Shown: positions 17,963 to 27,505, counted from the first letter of the stretch. The stretch is 64,000 bases of DNA from an uncultured Nitrospirota bacterium (GCA_947259355.1 CAMYMF010000004.1:23554-87553), one strand, 5' to 3'. The notes: generated from the letters alone by a model not told the origin. A program made the numbers and translations.

Positions 17963-18316
17963 CTATTCTCCTGTATCGGTCTGTGCGGCAGGCGGGGCCG
18001 CATCCTTTGGTTTGACGGGCTGCAGCTCATCCTGCCGGATCTTCAATGTCATGTACTTGATGACGCCGTCGTTGAGCCGATAGCTTCGCTCCAGCTCCTG
18101 GAGTGCCCCCCCGTCCCCCGCAAACTGCATGAGCACATAATGGCCCTTGCGCTGCTTCTTCACTTCATAGGCGAGGCGCTTCACACCCCAATTATCGATC
18201 ACATGTATTTTGCCGCCGTTCTTCTCGACAACACCGGCCATGGCTTCCGTGATCTTTTCCGACTGCTCGGAGTTGAGATCGGGGTGGAGGATAAAGATGG
18301 ACTCGTAGTAGGACAT
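17963..18316 (-). CDS. rpsF: Small ribosomal subunit protein bS6
   Basis: 117 residues from the ATG at 18316 with GAGGAGG upstream; the open frame to 18415 adds 33 non-conserved residues and runs through the structured leader. S6 features are YYESIFILHPDLNSEQ, GVKRLAYEVKKQRKGHYVLMQF and LNDGVIKYMTLKI, with an acidic/Pro-Ala-rich tail. S6 pairs with S18. In several phyla the S6:S18 complex represses this operon through an mRNA leader hairpin, for which a candidate lies at 18342-18356. Confidence 0.97.
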   Translation of the reverse strand: MSYYESIFILHPDLNSEQSEKITEAMAGVVEKNGGKIHVIDNWGVKRLAYEVKKQRKGHYVLMQFAGDGGALQELERSYRLNDGVIKYMTLKIRQDELQPVKPKDAAPPAAQTDTGE

Positions 18317-18341
18317 GGTGCCTCCTCGTGGGTATAAAGCC

Positions 18342-18398
18342 CCGGAAGCGGTCCGGAGCAAGGAGTTGGGTGAACTGCTGGGCCGGTCCTTGCCGGCC
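18342..18398 (-). promoter_or_regulatory. rpsF leader hairpins, candidate S6:S18 autoregulatory site
   Basis: In mRNA sense (minus), GGCCGG-CAAGGA-CCGGCC (plus 18381-18398) is followed by CCGGA-CCGCT-TCCGG (plus 18342-18356), 25 nt before the rpsF ATG. A CCG-containing hairpin is the hallmark of the S6:S18 leader motif; this match is visual only. Confidence 0.4.
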
Positions 18399-18439
18399 AC
18401 AAACTGCCGATTCATACCACAAAAACCGGCGACGGGGCA

Positions 18440-18490
18440 AGGCCTTTCTAAAGCGTAGGAAAGGCCCCCCGCGCGCGTGGTGCGGGGGGC
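18440..18490 (-). promoter_or_regulatory. Two overlapping, mutually exclusive hairpins between hppA and rpsF
   Basis: Stem A pairs GGCCTTTC (18440-18447) with GAAAGGCC (18458-18465). Stem B pairs GGCCCCCCGC (18462-18471) with GCGGGGGGCC (18481-18490). They share 18462-18465, so only one can form fully. There is no strong U-tract on the minus strand; it may be a terminator for hppA or a switch. Confidence 0.45.
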
Positions 18491-18534
18491 CCCGTAGACC
18501 TGTCGGGCACTCCATGGGCGGCATAGCCCTCGCG

Positions 18535-20583
18535 CTATCGCCCGACCATCGCCACCAGCGGTGCAATGACCAGGGAAACGATCGACATCAGTTTGATCAA
18601 AATATTCATGGCTGGACCGGACGTGTCTTTGAAGGGGTCCCCAATGGTGTCGCCCACCACGGCCGCCTTGTGTGCTTCGGAGCCCTTTCCGCCGAGATGG
18701 CCCTTTTCAATATGCTTTTTGGCGTTGTCCCAGGCGCCACCGCCGTTGCCCATAAAGAGGGCCATCAGTACGCCGGCCAGGGTTGCGCCCGCCAGCATGC
18801 CGCCGAGGGCCTCGGGCCCCAGTACAAAGCCCACAAGAATCGGCGAGATGACCGCTGTGAGTCCCGGAAGGATCATCTCCTTGAGGGCCGCGGTGGTGCT
18901 GATGTCGACACACTTCTTGGCATCGGGGCGCACCCCCTCCTTGCCTTCCAGAAGACCGGGGATCTCCCTGAACTGGCGCCGGATCTCACTGACCATGGCC
19001 ATGGCCGCCTTGCCCACGGAGGTCATGGTCAGGGCCGCCACAAAGAAGGGGAGAATCCCGCCGATGAGAAGACCGATCACCACATTGGGCGTCGTCACGA
19101 CGATGGTCATCTCTTTCAGCCCGTTTTTCACCAGGGTATAATTGACGGTCTGGGCGTAGGCGGTAAAGAGTGCCAGGGCGGTGAGGGCCGCCGAACCGAT
19201 GGCAAACCCTTTCCCGATGGCCGCGGTCGTATTGCCCAGCGCATCGAGTTCATCGGTAATCTTTCGGGTCTCCGGTCCCAGTTCGGACATCTCGGAAATA
19301 CCGCCTGCGTTGTCGGCCACGGGTCCGTACGCATCGACGGACATGGTAATGCCCACGGTGGCCAGCATGCCGACAGCCGATATCCCGATGCCGTAGAGGC
19401 CGGCGAACTTGTTGCCGATAAAAATGGCGGCGGCGATGATCAACACCGGAATGGCCGTACTCTCCAGTCCCACCGCGAGTCCGGTAATCACGTTGGTGGC
19501 GGCCCCGGTCTGACTGGCATCGGCGATCCGGCGAATCGGTCCCGCGGCCGTGTAGTACTCGGTCACCAATCCGATGGAAATTCCCGCAACCGTACCAGCC
19601 AGGATGGCCCAGAAGACCCCCTTGTTCACCCCCATGGGGCCGAGCATCATGTTCGCCACAATGAGGAACAGACCAGCGGCGATGAAGGTTGAATAACGAA
19701 GCGCTGCGGCCGGACTCCAGCTCTTCAGCACCTTCATCGAGAAAATCCCCACGAGAGACGAGAGCAGCCCGAGCATGGCGAGAATAATGGGCAGCGCCAT
19801 GTAGCTTGACTTCGTGGCCTCCGTGATCATGGCAATGGTAGCGCTGCCGGTGGCGGCAATGGCGATGGTGGCAATGATCGATCCCACGTAAGATTCGAAA
19901 ATGTCGGCGCCGAGGCCAGCCACGTCGCCCACGTTGTCTCCCACATTATCGGCGATCACCCCAGGATTCCTCGGGTCGTCCTCGGGGATGCCCGCTTCCA
20001 CCTTCCCGACCAGGTCGGCTCCCACATCGGCCGATTTTGTGTAGATCCCGCCGCCGACGCGCGCAAAGAGCGCGATGGAACTGGCGCCCATGGCAAAGCC
20101 GTTGATACTGGCGATGGCCTCAGGGTTGCCCCTGAAAATAAGGTAGCAGATACCGACCCCCAGCAGCCCGAGACTGGCCACGGAGAGTCCCATGACCGCA
20201 CCACCAGAAAAGGCTGTGGCGAGTGCGGGCCCGTGATCGGGCTTGTTCGACTCGGCGGCCTGCGCCGTGCGCACGTTGGCGATGGTGGCCGAATTCATGC
20301 CGAAGAATCCCGCAAGAATTGAGCAGAGCGCCCCAAAGATAAACGCCAAGGCTGTCATCTTCGGTTTTACGAACAGGAGCAGCAGCACAAAGACTACCGC
20401 GATGAAAATACCGAGAATCTTGTACATACGGAACAAGAAGACCAGGGCACCGTCGTGGATCTGCTCCGCAATTTCCCGCATCCGGTAGGTTCCCACCGGT
20501 TGCTTCTTGAGCGAGTTGAAAATCAGGAAGGCCACCACGAGGCCGACAATGCCGATCAGGGGTGCGATTACGGGATTCGTCAT
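18535..20583 (-). CDS. hppA: Membrane-bound ion-translocating pyrophosphatase, K+-dependent type
   Basis: 682 residues with about 15-16 membrane helices. The substrate-binding signature [35 protein letters not shown] is intact, as are the C-terminal [22 protein letters not shown] acidic/Lys motifs. It hydrolyses PPi to pump H+ or Na+ across the inner membrane. At the position that separates subfamilies the sequence reads [10 protein letters not shown] (Ala rather than Lys in GNTTKA), which predicts K+ dependence; Na+ versus H+ pumping cannot be decided. I chose the ATG at 20583, 6 nt after GGAGG; the ATG at 20589 abuts that site. Confidence 0.96.
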   Translation of the reverse strand: MTNPVIAPLIGIVGLVVAFLIFNSLKKQPVGTYRMREIAEQIHDGALVFLFRMYKILGIFIAVVFVLLLLFVKPKMTALAFIFGALCSILAGFFGMNSATIANVRTAQAAESNKPDHGPALATAFSGGAVMGLSVASLGLLGVGICYLIFRGNPEAIASINGFAMGASSIALFARVGGGIYTKSADVGADLVGKVEAGIPEDDPRNPGVIADNVGDNVGDVAGLGADIFESYVGSIIATIAIAATGSATIAMITEATKSSYMALPIILAMLGLLSSLVGIFSMKVLKSWSPAAALRYSTFIAAGLFLIVANMMLGPMGVNKGVFWAILAGTVAGISIGLVTEYYTAAGPIRRIADASQTGAATNVITGLAVGLESTAIPVLIIAAAIFIGNKFAGLYGIGISAVGMLATVGITMSVDAYGPVADNAGGISEMSELGPETRKITDELDALGNTTAAIGKGFAIGSAALTALALFTAYAQTVNYTLVKNGLKEMTIVVTTPNVVIGLLIGGILPFFVAALTMTSVGKAAMAMVSEIRRQFREIPGLLEGKEGVRPDAKKCVDISTTAALKEMILPGLTAVISPILVGFVLGPEALGGMLAGATLAGVLMALFMGNGGGAWDNAKKHIEKGHLGGKGSEAHKAAVVGDTIGDPFKDTSGPAMNILIKLMSIVSLVIAPLVAMVGR

Positions 20584-20709
20584 GTTCATCCTCCTCTTTG
20601 CTTCTTTTTAGAGAAAGGCTTGCCTATCGGGCAAAAACCTTGACAAACTTTGCTTCAATGCCAAGTCCTGAGTGCGGGGGTTCTTCGTCGAACGCATGGG
20701 TCGGAGAAC

Positions 20710-21267
20710 TCAGTGATATCGGTTCATGGTCTCGGAGAGTCCGTTCCGCAAAATGGATTCCACCACATCGGCCGCGGCGTCAACCCAGGCTCGGGCGTCA
20801 GCCCGTCGCGAAAAACTCCGCAGGACATAGTCCGCCGGGTCTTCGTCACCCTCCGGACGGCCGATGCCGACGCGCACACGGACAAAATCGGCCGATCCGC
20901 ATTTCTCGATGATGGAGCGCAGCCCGTTATGCCCGCCGTGCCCGCCGCCCTGCTTGAGCTTGATGCGACCCTCGCTCAGATCGAGGTCATCGTGTATGAC
21001 GATGAGCGATTCAGGCGAACAACCGTATCGCTTTAACAAGGGAGCAACGGCGTCACCGCTGCGGTTCATGAAGGTCTGCGGCTTCGCCAGGATCACACGA
21101 TGTCCGGCAAGATTCCCTCTGCCAACCTGGGCGCTGCAGTTTCTGCGCCACAGGCGGATCCGTTCTCGTTTCCCCAGTTCGTCCAGGACCTGAAAGCCAA
21201 CGTTGTGCCGGTGGTTCTGATACTTCTTCCCGGGATTTCCTAGCCCGACGATGAGGCGCCAGCCCAT
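20710..21267 (-). CDS. pth: Peptidyl-tRNA hydrolase
   Basis: 185 residues. The family start LIVGLGNPGKKYQNHRHNVGFQVLD contains the catalytic His (HNVGF, about residue 22). KPQTFMNRSG carries the Asn, and IHDDLDLSEGRIKLKQGGGHGGHNGLRSI carries the Asp and the tRNA-binding loop. It recycles tRNA from drop-off peptidyl-tRNA. It lies 223 nt downstream of rplY on the same strand. Confidence 0.97.
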   Translation of the reverse strand: MGWRLIVGLGNPGKKYQNHRHNVGFQVLDELGKRERIRLWRRNCSAQVGRGNLAGHRVILAKPQTFMNRSGDAVAPLLKRYGCSPESLIVIHDDLDLSEGRIKLKQGGGHGGHNGLRSIIEKCGSADFVRVRVGIGRPEGDEDPADYVLRSFSRRADARAWVDAAADVVESILRNGLSETMNRYH

Positions 21268-21490
21268 GTGCCTGAACCTTTCCGAGCGCTGCCCCTACCG
21301 GGTGGTCTTTTCACACACGACCTGTGAAGCGCAGGTCCGCTGCGTGCGTATCGGGATAGGGCATCCTGATCTTCCGGGGAGGCCACAGGGTGCCGGCGGC
21401 GCCGCATGGAGGCTCCAGAAGATAACCTGCCGCTAGACCACGGGCCCATCTCGAACGCAGCAAACCTTCTGTCATGCCTCGCGGCCGAGA

Positions 21491-22147
21491 CTATCCAGCC
21501 TCGGATTTTTCATCCGATTCGGAAGATTTCTCCTCGGCCTCCTCGGCAGGCACTTCCTCGCCTTCGGCCACTTCCTCCTCTTCTACCTCCGGTTCCGCTT
21601 CCACCGTTGGCGCCACGAGGGCGTAGAGAAGCTGGTCCTCGGGTGTCAGAATCTTCACACCCGTGGCGGGCAGATCGGAGACATGATAGGCGTCGCCCAC
21701 ATCAAGCGCCGACAGGTCCGCCTCGAAGAATTCGGGAATATCAGAGGGGAGGCACTCCACTTCGATCTCGGTCAGGCCGTGGGTCAGGATGCCGCCTGTC
21801 TTGAACCCCACGGGCTCGGCATCGGTGTGGCGCACTTCCACCATGACCCGGATCGTCTGGTCCATGGAAATTTCGAACAGATCGGCATGGATGGCCACTT
21901 GGCGAATCGGGTCGTACTGGACGTCCTTGAGCAGTACGGTCCGCTTGGTGTTGGCCACCTCCACTTCGAGAATCGCATTGGCACCTTCTTTGAGTATCCC
22001 CTGGAGGTCCCGGAGTCGCACCGCCAGCTGAACCGTACCGCCCGGTCCGTAGATGACCGCGGGCACCATGCCGGCACGTCTGAGTTTTCGGGCAACCCCT
22101 TTGCCCGCGCCCTCTCGGGAGAAAACTTCAAGTGCAAGGGTTTTCAT
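21491..22147 (-). CDS. rplY: Large ribosomal subunit protein bL25, Ctc form
   Basis: 218 residues: an N-terminal 5S rRNA-binding L25 domain (about 1-92, AGMVPAVIYGPGG, LLKDVQYDPIRQVAIHADLFEI), a C-terminal TL5 domain (about 100-185), and a Glu-rich tail (VEEEEVAEGEEVPAEEAEEKSSESDEKSE). The two-domain length marks it as Ctc/TL5 rather than the short E. coli L25. It lies 34 nt after prs, with GAGGAGG before the ATG. Confidence 0.96.
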   Translation of the reverse strand: MKTLALEVFSREGAGKGVARKLRRAGMVPAVIYGPGGTVQLAVRLRDLQGILKEGANAILEVEVANTKRTVLLKDVQYDPIRQVAIHADLFEISMDQTIRVMVEVRHTDAEPVGFKTGGILTHGLTEIEVECLPSDIPEFFEADLSALDVGDAYHVSDLPATGVKILTPEDQLLYALVAPTVEAEPEVEEEEVAEGEEVPAEEAEEKSSESDEKSEAG

Positions 22148-22181
22148 GTGGTCTTAACCTCCTCGTGACGATGCAGCCGCA

Positions 22182-23117
22182 CTACTCGAACAGGGAGCTG
22201 ATGCTGGTCTCCTCATGGATGTTGCGGATCGCTTTGGCAAAGAGTTCTCCGATGGACAGGATTTCGATCTTGCTGCACCGCGCATGATTCCTGAAGGGAA
22301 TGCTGTTCGTCGACACCACCCGCTCCAGTTTGGCGTTGTTGATCCGATCCAGGGCTGGCCCGGAAAGCACGCCATGGGAACAGCAGGCGATCACCCTCTT
22401 GGCGCCGCGCTCCATGATCGCGGCGGACGCCTCGGTAAGCGTCCCGGCAGTATCCGCCATGTCGTCAAGGATCACGGCTTGTTTCCCTTCAACACTGCCG
22501 ATGAGATTCATTACCTTGGCTTCGTTGGGCGTGGCCCGCCGCTTGTCGATGATTGCCAGAGAGGCATGGAGCCCTTTGGCGAAAGCCCGTGCGCGGAGCA
22601 CGCCGCCGGCGTCGGGTGACACCACGACACACTTGTCACCGGAGAAACCATTGGACCGGCAATACTCGAGAAGAATCGGCGCGGCGTAGAGATTGTCCAC
22701 GGGGATATTGAAGAATCCCTGGATCTGGCCGGCGTGCAGGTCCATGGTCAGGACGCGATTGGCGCCGGCCGCGGTAATCAGATCGGCCACCAGTTTGGCA
22801 GATATGGGGACCCGGGGCAGGACCTTGCGATCCTGGCGCGCGTATCCGTAGTAGGGGAGCACTGCCGTGATGCGGCCCGCCGAAGCACGCTTCAGCGCGT
22901 CGATCATGATCAGAAACTCCATCAGGTGGTGGTTTACCGGGTTGCAGGTCGACTGTACGACGAAGACATCCCGTCCCCGGACGTTCTCGTTCAGCTGGAC
23001 CATGCTTTCACCGTCGCTGAACGTCCCCACCGCGGCTTCGCCGAGGGGGATGCCGAGACAATCGCATATCTCCCGAGTAAGGGGCAGGTTGGAATTTCCC
23101 CCGAAGATTTTCATCAC
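22182..23117 (-). CDS. prs: Ribose-phosphate pyrophosphokinase
   Basis: 311 residues, normal length. Prs blocks: FSDGESMVQLNENVRGRDVFVVQSTCNPVNHHLMEFLIMIDALKRASAGRITAVLPYYGYARQDRK (ATP site), VLTMDLHAGQIQGFFNIPVDNL, and the PRPP loop AVILDDMADTAGTL. It makes PRPP for nucleotide, histidine and tryptophan synthesis. The start is either GTG at 23117 (AAGGG 8 nt upstream) or the next codon, ATG at 23114. tRNA-Gln is 83 nt upstream on the same strand. Confidence 0.97.
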   Translation of the reverse strand: MMKIFGGNSNLPLTREICDCLGIPLGEAAVGTFSDGESMVQLNENVRGRDVFVVQSTCNPVNHHLMEFLIMIDALKRASAGRITAVLPYYGYARQDRKVLPRVPISAKLVADLITAAGANRVLTMDLHAGQIQGFFNIPVDNLYAAPILLEYCRSNGFSGDKCVVVSPDAGGVLRARAFAKGLHASLAIIDKRRATPNEAKVMNLIGSVEGKQAVILDDMADTAGTLTEASAAIMERGAKRVIACCSHGVLSGPALDRINNAKLERVVSTNSIPFRNHARCSKIEILSIGELFAKAIRNIHEETSISSLFE

Positions 23118-23200
23118 GTGCGCAACCCTTTCAGGAGCCGCCCCCCTGACTCCCCCTTGGACGGACCCGACACCGCCACGGAGCCCTTACCGGGATAAGC

Positions 23201-23274
23201 TGGCTCGGGGGCAGGGATTCGAACCCCGATAGCCAGAACCAAAATCTGGAGTCCTGCCGTTGGACGACCCCCGA
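23201..23274 (-). tRNA. tRNA-Gln (anticodon TTG)
   Basis: 74 nt with an encoded CCA. The acceptor stem TCGGGGG pairs with CCCCCGA. The D arm is GTCC-AACGGCA-GGAC and the anticodon stem CCAGA/TCTGG holds the loop TTTTGGT (anticodon TTG). The T stem has loop TTCGAAT and one G-U pair. Discriminator base G. Confidence 0.96.
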
Positions 23275-23324
23275 TCCCAACTCCCCGTTAACGGCTTCAG
23301 GCGAATGTCCCCCCGCCCCGTCTC

Positions 23325-23615
23325 TCAACTCAGATGGGCGTTATACGCTCGCCGGTCGCTCTGCTTCAGCAATTCTCCATAGGCATGAAGCACGGTCTCT
23401 TGAATCCGCTCGCGTGTTTGGTTGTTCAGGGGATGGGCCATATCCCGGTAGCTGCCGTCCGCCTGCCGGCGACTGGGCATGGCAACGAAGACGCCTTTGC
23501 GTCCTTCAATGATCTTAACGTCCCGCACCACAAAGCAATCGTCAAATGTTACCGCGGCATACGCTCTCAACTGCTTGTCGGCAACGGGGTAGATGCGAAC
23601 CTCCGTGATCTCCAT
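23325..23615 (-). CDS. spoVG: SpoVG family regulator
   Basis: 96 residues beginning MEITEVRIYPV, followed by AYAAVTFDDCFVVRDVKIIEGRKGVFVAMPSRRQADGSYRDMAHPLNNQTRERIQETVLHAY, the complete SpoVG fold. In Gram-positives and spirochaetes SpoVG binds DNA/RNA and affects septation and virulence genes; the family is common in non-sporulating deltaproteobacteria. It lies between ispE and tRNA-Gln on the same strand. A purine-rich AAAGGTGG about 11 nt upstream is an imperfect ribosome site. Confidence 0.95.
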   Translation of the reverse strand: MEITEVRIYPVADKQLRAYAAVTFDDCFVVRDVKIIEGRKGVFVAMPSRRQADGSYRDMAHPLNNQTRERIQETVLHAYGELLKQSDRRAYNAHLS

Positions 23616-23667
23616 TCAGCAAATCACCACCTTTCTCATGGGAGTCTGATAGATTGGATTAGAAACG

Positions 23668-24549
23668 CTACGGCTTGGACGACGGTACCGGAACGGCATC
23701 GAGGGTACGCACCAGATAGGTGGCGAGTTCCCGGCGCCGTTGCAGGACCTGTCGGGCCGAAGCAGCCGTCTGCCGGTTAGGGAAAACACCGAAGACGGTT
23801 GGACCACTTCCCGACATCAACCCGGTCAAGGCGCCCAGTTCACGAAGAGATTCCTTGATCTCTCCGAGAACGGGAAAGGCCTTCAGGGTTGCGCCTTCCA
23901 GGTCGTTCTCTAATGGAAATCTAGCATCCTCAAAGGCAGTGATAGAGAACCGCAGCATGCTAATATGTTTATTTTTTATTGTCAACCCTAAATTTAGACT
24001 TTCGTAGGCCCAGGGCGTGGAGACCCGAAAACCGGGATTTACCAGAACCACCCAAAGGGGCGGCTTGGGTGGGCGCAGCGGGGTCAGCTGTTCGCCCCGT
24101 CCCTTCGCAAAAGCCGTCGGCGACAGCAGAAAGAAAGGTACATCCATACCGAGTTCTACGGCCATGGTGCGGAGTCGCTCAGCGGGGTAGTCCAGCCCCC
24201 AAAGCCGGTTGAGTCCCGCCAGGGTTGCCGCAGCGTCACTACTGCCGCCACCCAGTCCCGCGGCCACGGGAATTTGCTTGGCCAGGTGAATCCGCACCGC
24301 CGGCGCTCGTCCCGCCTCAAGCGCAAGCCTTTCCGCGGCCCGATAGACAAGGTTCTCTTGTCCCAGGGGCAGCGCGGAGGTGTCCGAGGCCAACACGATA
24401 CCGTCATCACCCTGTGCAATCTCGAGGGTGTCGTAGAGCGAGACCATCTGCAGGACCGTTTCGATCTCATGGTAGCCGTCGGGCCGCTTACCACGCACGA
24501 TCAACCCGAGGTTGATCTTGGCCGGCGCTTGCATGATGATACGCTTCAC
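23668..24549 (-). CDS. ispE: 4-diphosphocytidyl-2-C-methyl-D-erythritol kinase
   Basis: 293 residues from a GTG at 24549 (VKRIIMQAPAKINL), with GGGAG 9 nt upstream. GHMP kinase motifs: APAKINLGLIV, PDGYHEIETVL, the ATP loop PVAAGLGGGSSDAAATL (about 92-108) and LTGLMSGSGPTVFGVF near the C-terminus. It phosphorylates CDP-methylerythritol in the MEP isoprenoid pathway. An alternative GTG at 24576 would start 3 nt after the upstream stop, and an ATG at 24534 lacks a Shine-Dalgarno. Confidence 0.95.
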   Translation of the reverse strand: MKRIIMQAPAKINLGLIVRGKRPDGYHEIETVLQMVSLYDTLEIAQGDDGIVLASDTSALPLGQENLVYRAAERLALEAGRAPAVRIHLAKQIPVAAGLGGGSSDAAATLAGLNRLWGLDYPAERLRTMAVELGMDVPFFLLSPTAFAKGRGEQLTPLRPPKPPLWVVLVNPGFRVSTPWAYESLNLGLTIKNKHISMLRFSITAFEDARFPLENDLEGATLKAFPVLGEIKESLRELGALTGLMSGSGPTVFGVFPNRQTAASARQVLQRRRELATYLVRTLDAVPVPSSKP

Positions 24550-24579
24550 AGCGGAGCACTCCCGTCCGTGCCGCACGGA

Positions 24580-25356
24580 TCACAGGATAGACGGCACCTC
24601 AAAGAGATGATCTTCCATGGGGTCATTGAGATGAATGGCGCGGTATTGCACCAGGAATTCACTGCCGTCGGCGCGACGCAGGGTGATTCGAAAGGGAAGG
24701 ACAACCCCGTCGACGGTACGGAAATCCTCAAAGAGCAGCGACTCCACCGGTGTGCCGGTACCATCGGTGCGCTCCCACCGCAGGACTGCGCCGTCCGCCC
24801 TCAGGGTAAGCTGCTCCGCTACCCGGCCTTTGTCGAGGCGGGACACCACCGTTTCATCATTCTGCGTCTCGGTGCGAATCTGTTCAGGTCGCCAGGAAGC
24901 GAGGGGCGGCTGCCCCATGAGAACCCCGAGCAGATCCTGGGCCGTCAGCGAAATACCAAGGTAGCGTTTGAGCTCCTGACGGTGCGGGGAGAAGCGAAGC
25001 CTGCGTCCCTCGCCGGGCAATACCAACACTCCCGTCTCCCCGCGCACGGTGAGCAGCAGCTGCAGACCGCCAAGGGGGTCATGCAGTTCGAGGCGCAGCC
25101 TCTCGGGCACCCGGAGGCGGACGAACTCGTTCGCGGCGAGACTCTGTCCGGGTGTTTCAAGCCGCGCACGGGCCAGACCGCTCAGTGTCTCGATGCTTTC
25201 CGTTCGGGCGCGGATACGAGCCAGAACTTGCCGGTTTCGGAGAATTTCATCCGGTGACAGGCGATGGGGTGGCACCGTGGCACAGGCTGGCAGGATGAAG
25301 AGCAGTGCACAGAGGATGCGTCGGCGGCTCCGGCCCGACATTGCAACACGTGCCAT
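24580..25356 (-). CDS. LolB-like outer-membrane lipoprotein (DUF4292 type)
   Basis: 258 residues. The N-terminus has arginines, a short hydrophobic stretch and the lipobox LPAC (Cys at about 25), so it should be a lipoprotein. The mature part is beta-rich (LRLELHDPLGGLQLLLTVRGETGVLVLPGEGRRLRFSP, FRTVDGVVLPFRITLRRADG), like the LolA/LolB half-barrel fold that carries lipoproteins to the outer membrane. A location between a TPR lipoprotein gene and ispE is one I recall from related genomes. Whether it acts as LolB is inferred from fold resemblance only. Confidence 0.7.
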   Translation of the reverse strand: MARVAMSGRSRRRILCALLFILPACATVPPHRLSPDEILRNRQVLARIRARTESIETLSGLARARLETPGQSLAANEFVRLRVPERLRLELHDPLGGLQLLLTVRGETGVLVLPGEGRRLRFSPHRQELKRYLGISLTAQDLLGVLMGQPPLASWRPEQIRTETQNDETVVSRLDKGRVAEQLTLRADGAVLRWERTDGTGTPVESLLFEDFRTVDGVVLPFRITLRRADGSEFLVQYRAIHLNDPMEDHLFEVPSIL

Positions 25357-25449
25357 GGACCTCTCTCAATGGACAACGGCGGCGCACAGCATGTCGGCAA
25401 CATGTCCCCCAACACAGCCTACCGGGCGCCGGGACCCCGGGACGGGGCA

Positions 25450-27189
25450 TCAGGGCGGGCTGATTTCCCCCTGCAGTTTCTTCCGGAGGGTTTCATTGTC
25501 CGGATCGGCCTCCAGCGCTTTGTTCCAGAGCTCCTGGGCTTTCTGCGAGTTGCCGAGCTTCATGTACGCATCTCCCAAATGCTCTGTGATCACCGGATCC
25601 CCCGGCACATTCCGGCGCGCCTTTTCCAGGTACTTCAGCGCATCGTTGTAGCGCTTCGCCTTGTAATAGACCCATCCCAAGCTGTCGAGATAATAGCCGT
25701 CCTCCGGCTTGATCTCCAAGGCACGCCGCACCAGCGCCTCCGCCTCCTCCAGGTTGATTCCCCGATCGGCAAACATGTAGCTGAGATAATTGAGTGCGTG
25801 GCTGTGCACCGGATTGAGTTCGATGGTCTTACGAAAGGCCGCCACCGCCTCCTCAAAGCGCTTCTGGCGCTCCAGGATAACACCCACCTGAAAATGAAGG
25901 TTGTCGTCTTCCCCATTGAGCTCAATGGCTTTCTGATAAGCTCTGAGCGCCGCGTCATCCTCCTCAAGGCTGGCATAGAAAGAGCCCAAATACATGAAGA
26001 CATCCGGGTTGTCTGGAAACTCGTCGCCGGTCTTGGTCAGCAGGCTGATGGCTTTGCGGGGCTCCTCCATCTTCTGGTAGAGCTGTGCCAGCCGAAAGAT
26101 CGTGCTCAGATCGTCCGGCGTGGCCTCCAGAACCATCCGATACTCCTTCTCGGCAAGGTGGTACTCCTCCAGCTGCTCGTGGGTCGCCCCGAGGTAGAAG
26201 TGGGCCTTTTCATTCTCGGGCTGCAACGCCAGAACGATGCGAAATTCCTGCACCGCCCGGGTCAGCATCCCCTGCTGCAGATAGAGGAGGCCAATCTTCA
26301 GATGGGCGTCGGCATTGTTCGGCTCCAGCTCTCCCAGCTGACTCAGCTGAACCAGCGCTTTGTCCATCTGGTCTTCCTTGATATAGAGCAGTCCCAGGCG
26401 TTCCTGAATCTGGGAGAAATGAGGGTTGATCTTCAGCGCCCGTTGATAGACCTGGATAGCCTTGTCTGGTTTCTCCGCGATTTCATGGATGGCGCCGAGA
26501 CTGAGATAGGCCGGCATAAAGTCAGGCCGCTCTTCAATGCTTCTTTCAAGATAACGGGCGGCTTTGCCATACTCCTTCTGGTTTGCATGGATACGGCCGA
26601 GATAGTAGTGCGCCACTGCCGTGTAGCGCTGCTTGGTTGCCAGCTCTTCGAACAGAGCGATGGCCTCATCGGGGCGTCCTGTCTGAAGATAGAGGGTCCC
26701 CAGGAAGACGTATGCTTCCCGCTGATTGGCATCCTGCGCGAGCACCTTGCGGTACAGGCCGATGGCTTCCTCGGTGCGCTGCAAACTCGAGTAGACCCCG
26801 GCGGTGAGCATCATCAGCTCCACCGAATCGGGCGCCATCGCCAGCGCCCTCTCCGCGGCTGCCGCGGCCTCGTTGAGGAGACCGTTCTGCAGATAAAGCG
26901 ATGCCAGATCGGACTGCAGCGTCACCGATTGCGGATCAGCGGCCACCGCCTGCTCCATGGCCGCGAGGGCTTCCTGATACTGGCCCTGAAAGCGGTATTG
27001 GTTGGCCAGCAGATACTGGGTGTAGGCCCGGGGCGAGGCAATCCGGGTCGGCCCGGAGAGCCACTGCGTCTCGGCCGACGGAGGTACCGCTTCTTGTTCG
27101 GTCACAATCTGCTCCGTCAAAGGAGCGCAGGCCGCCAACGTCAGGATCGACAAGAGTATCGTTGACATGCGCCCTATCAAACTTGGCAT
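25450..27189 (-). CDS. Large TPR-repeat lipoprotein
   Basis: 579 residues from the ATG at 27189 (GGAG, 7 nt spacing); the frame to 27315 adds a basic non-conserved extension. Signal peptide with lipobox LAAC (MSTILLSILTLAACAP). About 15 tetratricopeptide repeats follow from residue 50 to the end, e.g. ALAAMEQAVAADPQSVTLQSDLASLYLQNG and HSHALNYLSYMFADRGINLEEAEALVRRALEIKPEDGYYLDSLGWVYYKAKRY. TPR lipoproteins act as scaffolds in envelope complexes; no specific partner can be named. It is the first gene of the lipoprotein-ispE-spoVG-tRNA-prs-rplY-pth series. Confidence 0.85.
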   Translation of the reverse strand: MPSLIGRMSTILLSILTLAACAPLTEQIVTEQEAVPPSAETQWLSGPTRIASPRAYTQYLLANQYRFQGQYQEALAAMEQAVAADPQSVTLQSDLASLYLQNGLLNEAAAAAERALAMAPDSVELMMLTAGVYSSLQRTEEAIGLYRKVLAQDANQREAYVFLGTLYLQTGRPDEAIALFEELATKQRYTAVAHYYLGRIHANQKEYGKAARYLERSIEERPDFMPAYLSLGAIHEIAEKPDKAIQVYQRALKINPHFSQIQERLGLLYIKEDQMDKALVQLSQLGELEPNNADAHLKIGLLYLQQGMLTRAVQEFRIVLALQPENEKAHFYLGATHEQLEEYHLAEKEYRMVLEATPDDLSTIFRLAQLYQKMEEPRKAISLLTKTGDEFPDNPDVFMYLGSFYASLEEDDAALRAYQKAIELNGEDDNLHFQVGVILERQKRFEEAVAAFRKTIELNPVHSHALNYLSYMFADRGINLEEAEALVRRALEIKPEDGYYLDSLGWVYYKAKRYNDALKYLEKARRNVPGDPVITEHLGDAYMKLGNSQKAQELWNKALEADPDNETLRKKLQGEISPP

Positions 27190-27505
27190 AAGTTGACTCC
27201 AAAGGGTTCGGGGCTTCGGTCCGGCTTTACGGAAAGCACTCAGATTGCGAAACCGGTGGGGGCGAAGAGGTGTGTCACGGGGTTGCCTGCGCCGGTGCCC
27301 CCGGGCTCTCCCCACACCCGGTCAAAGCCTCTGTTACGGCCGCGTGGGGCTCCAACCCGTCCGCGATAAAGTCCTAAAAAAAACATAGAGTTAGGTAATA
27401 CCTTAGCGGATTTCCCCATCGATGTCAAAAGAAAAAGATGCCAGCGGTGCTTTTGATTTCGGCGCGGTTGTGTGTTAAGTTCCCTGCTACACTTTGAGGG
27501 AACAG
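27190..27505. other. Divergent intergenic region, TPR lipoprotein and ABC exporter
   Basis: 316 nt containing a small palindrome AGGTAATACCT at about 27393 in an AT-rich patch. It should hold promoters for both directions, but I found no -35/-10 pair with standard spacing. Confidence 0.4.

Noticed and set aside
20590..20709. Promoter for hppA
   Set aside because: Several TTG-rich hexamers occur, but none has a -10 at normal distance.
21268..21490. tRNA-like wording (TGGTCTAGCGGCAGG on minus) between rplY and pth
   Set aside because: No pairing 3' acceptor strand, no T arm and no cloverleaf could be drawn; I see only a 6-bp hairpin (21319-21337) in this gap.
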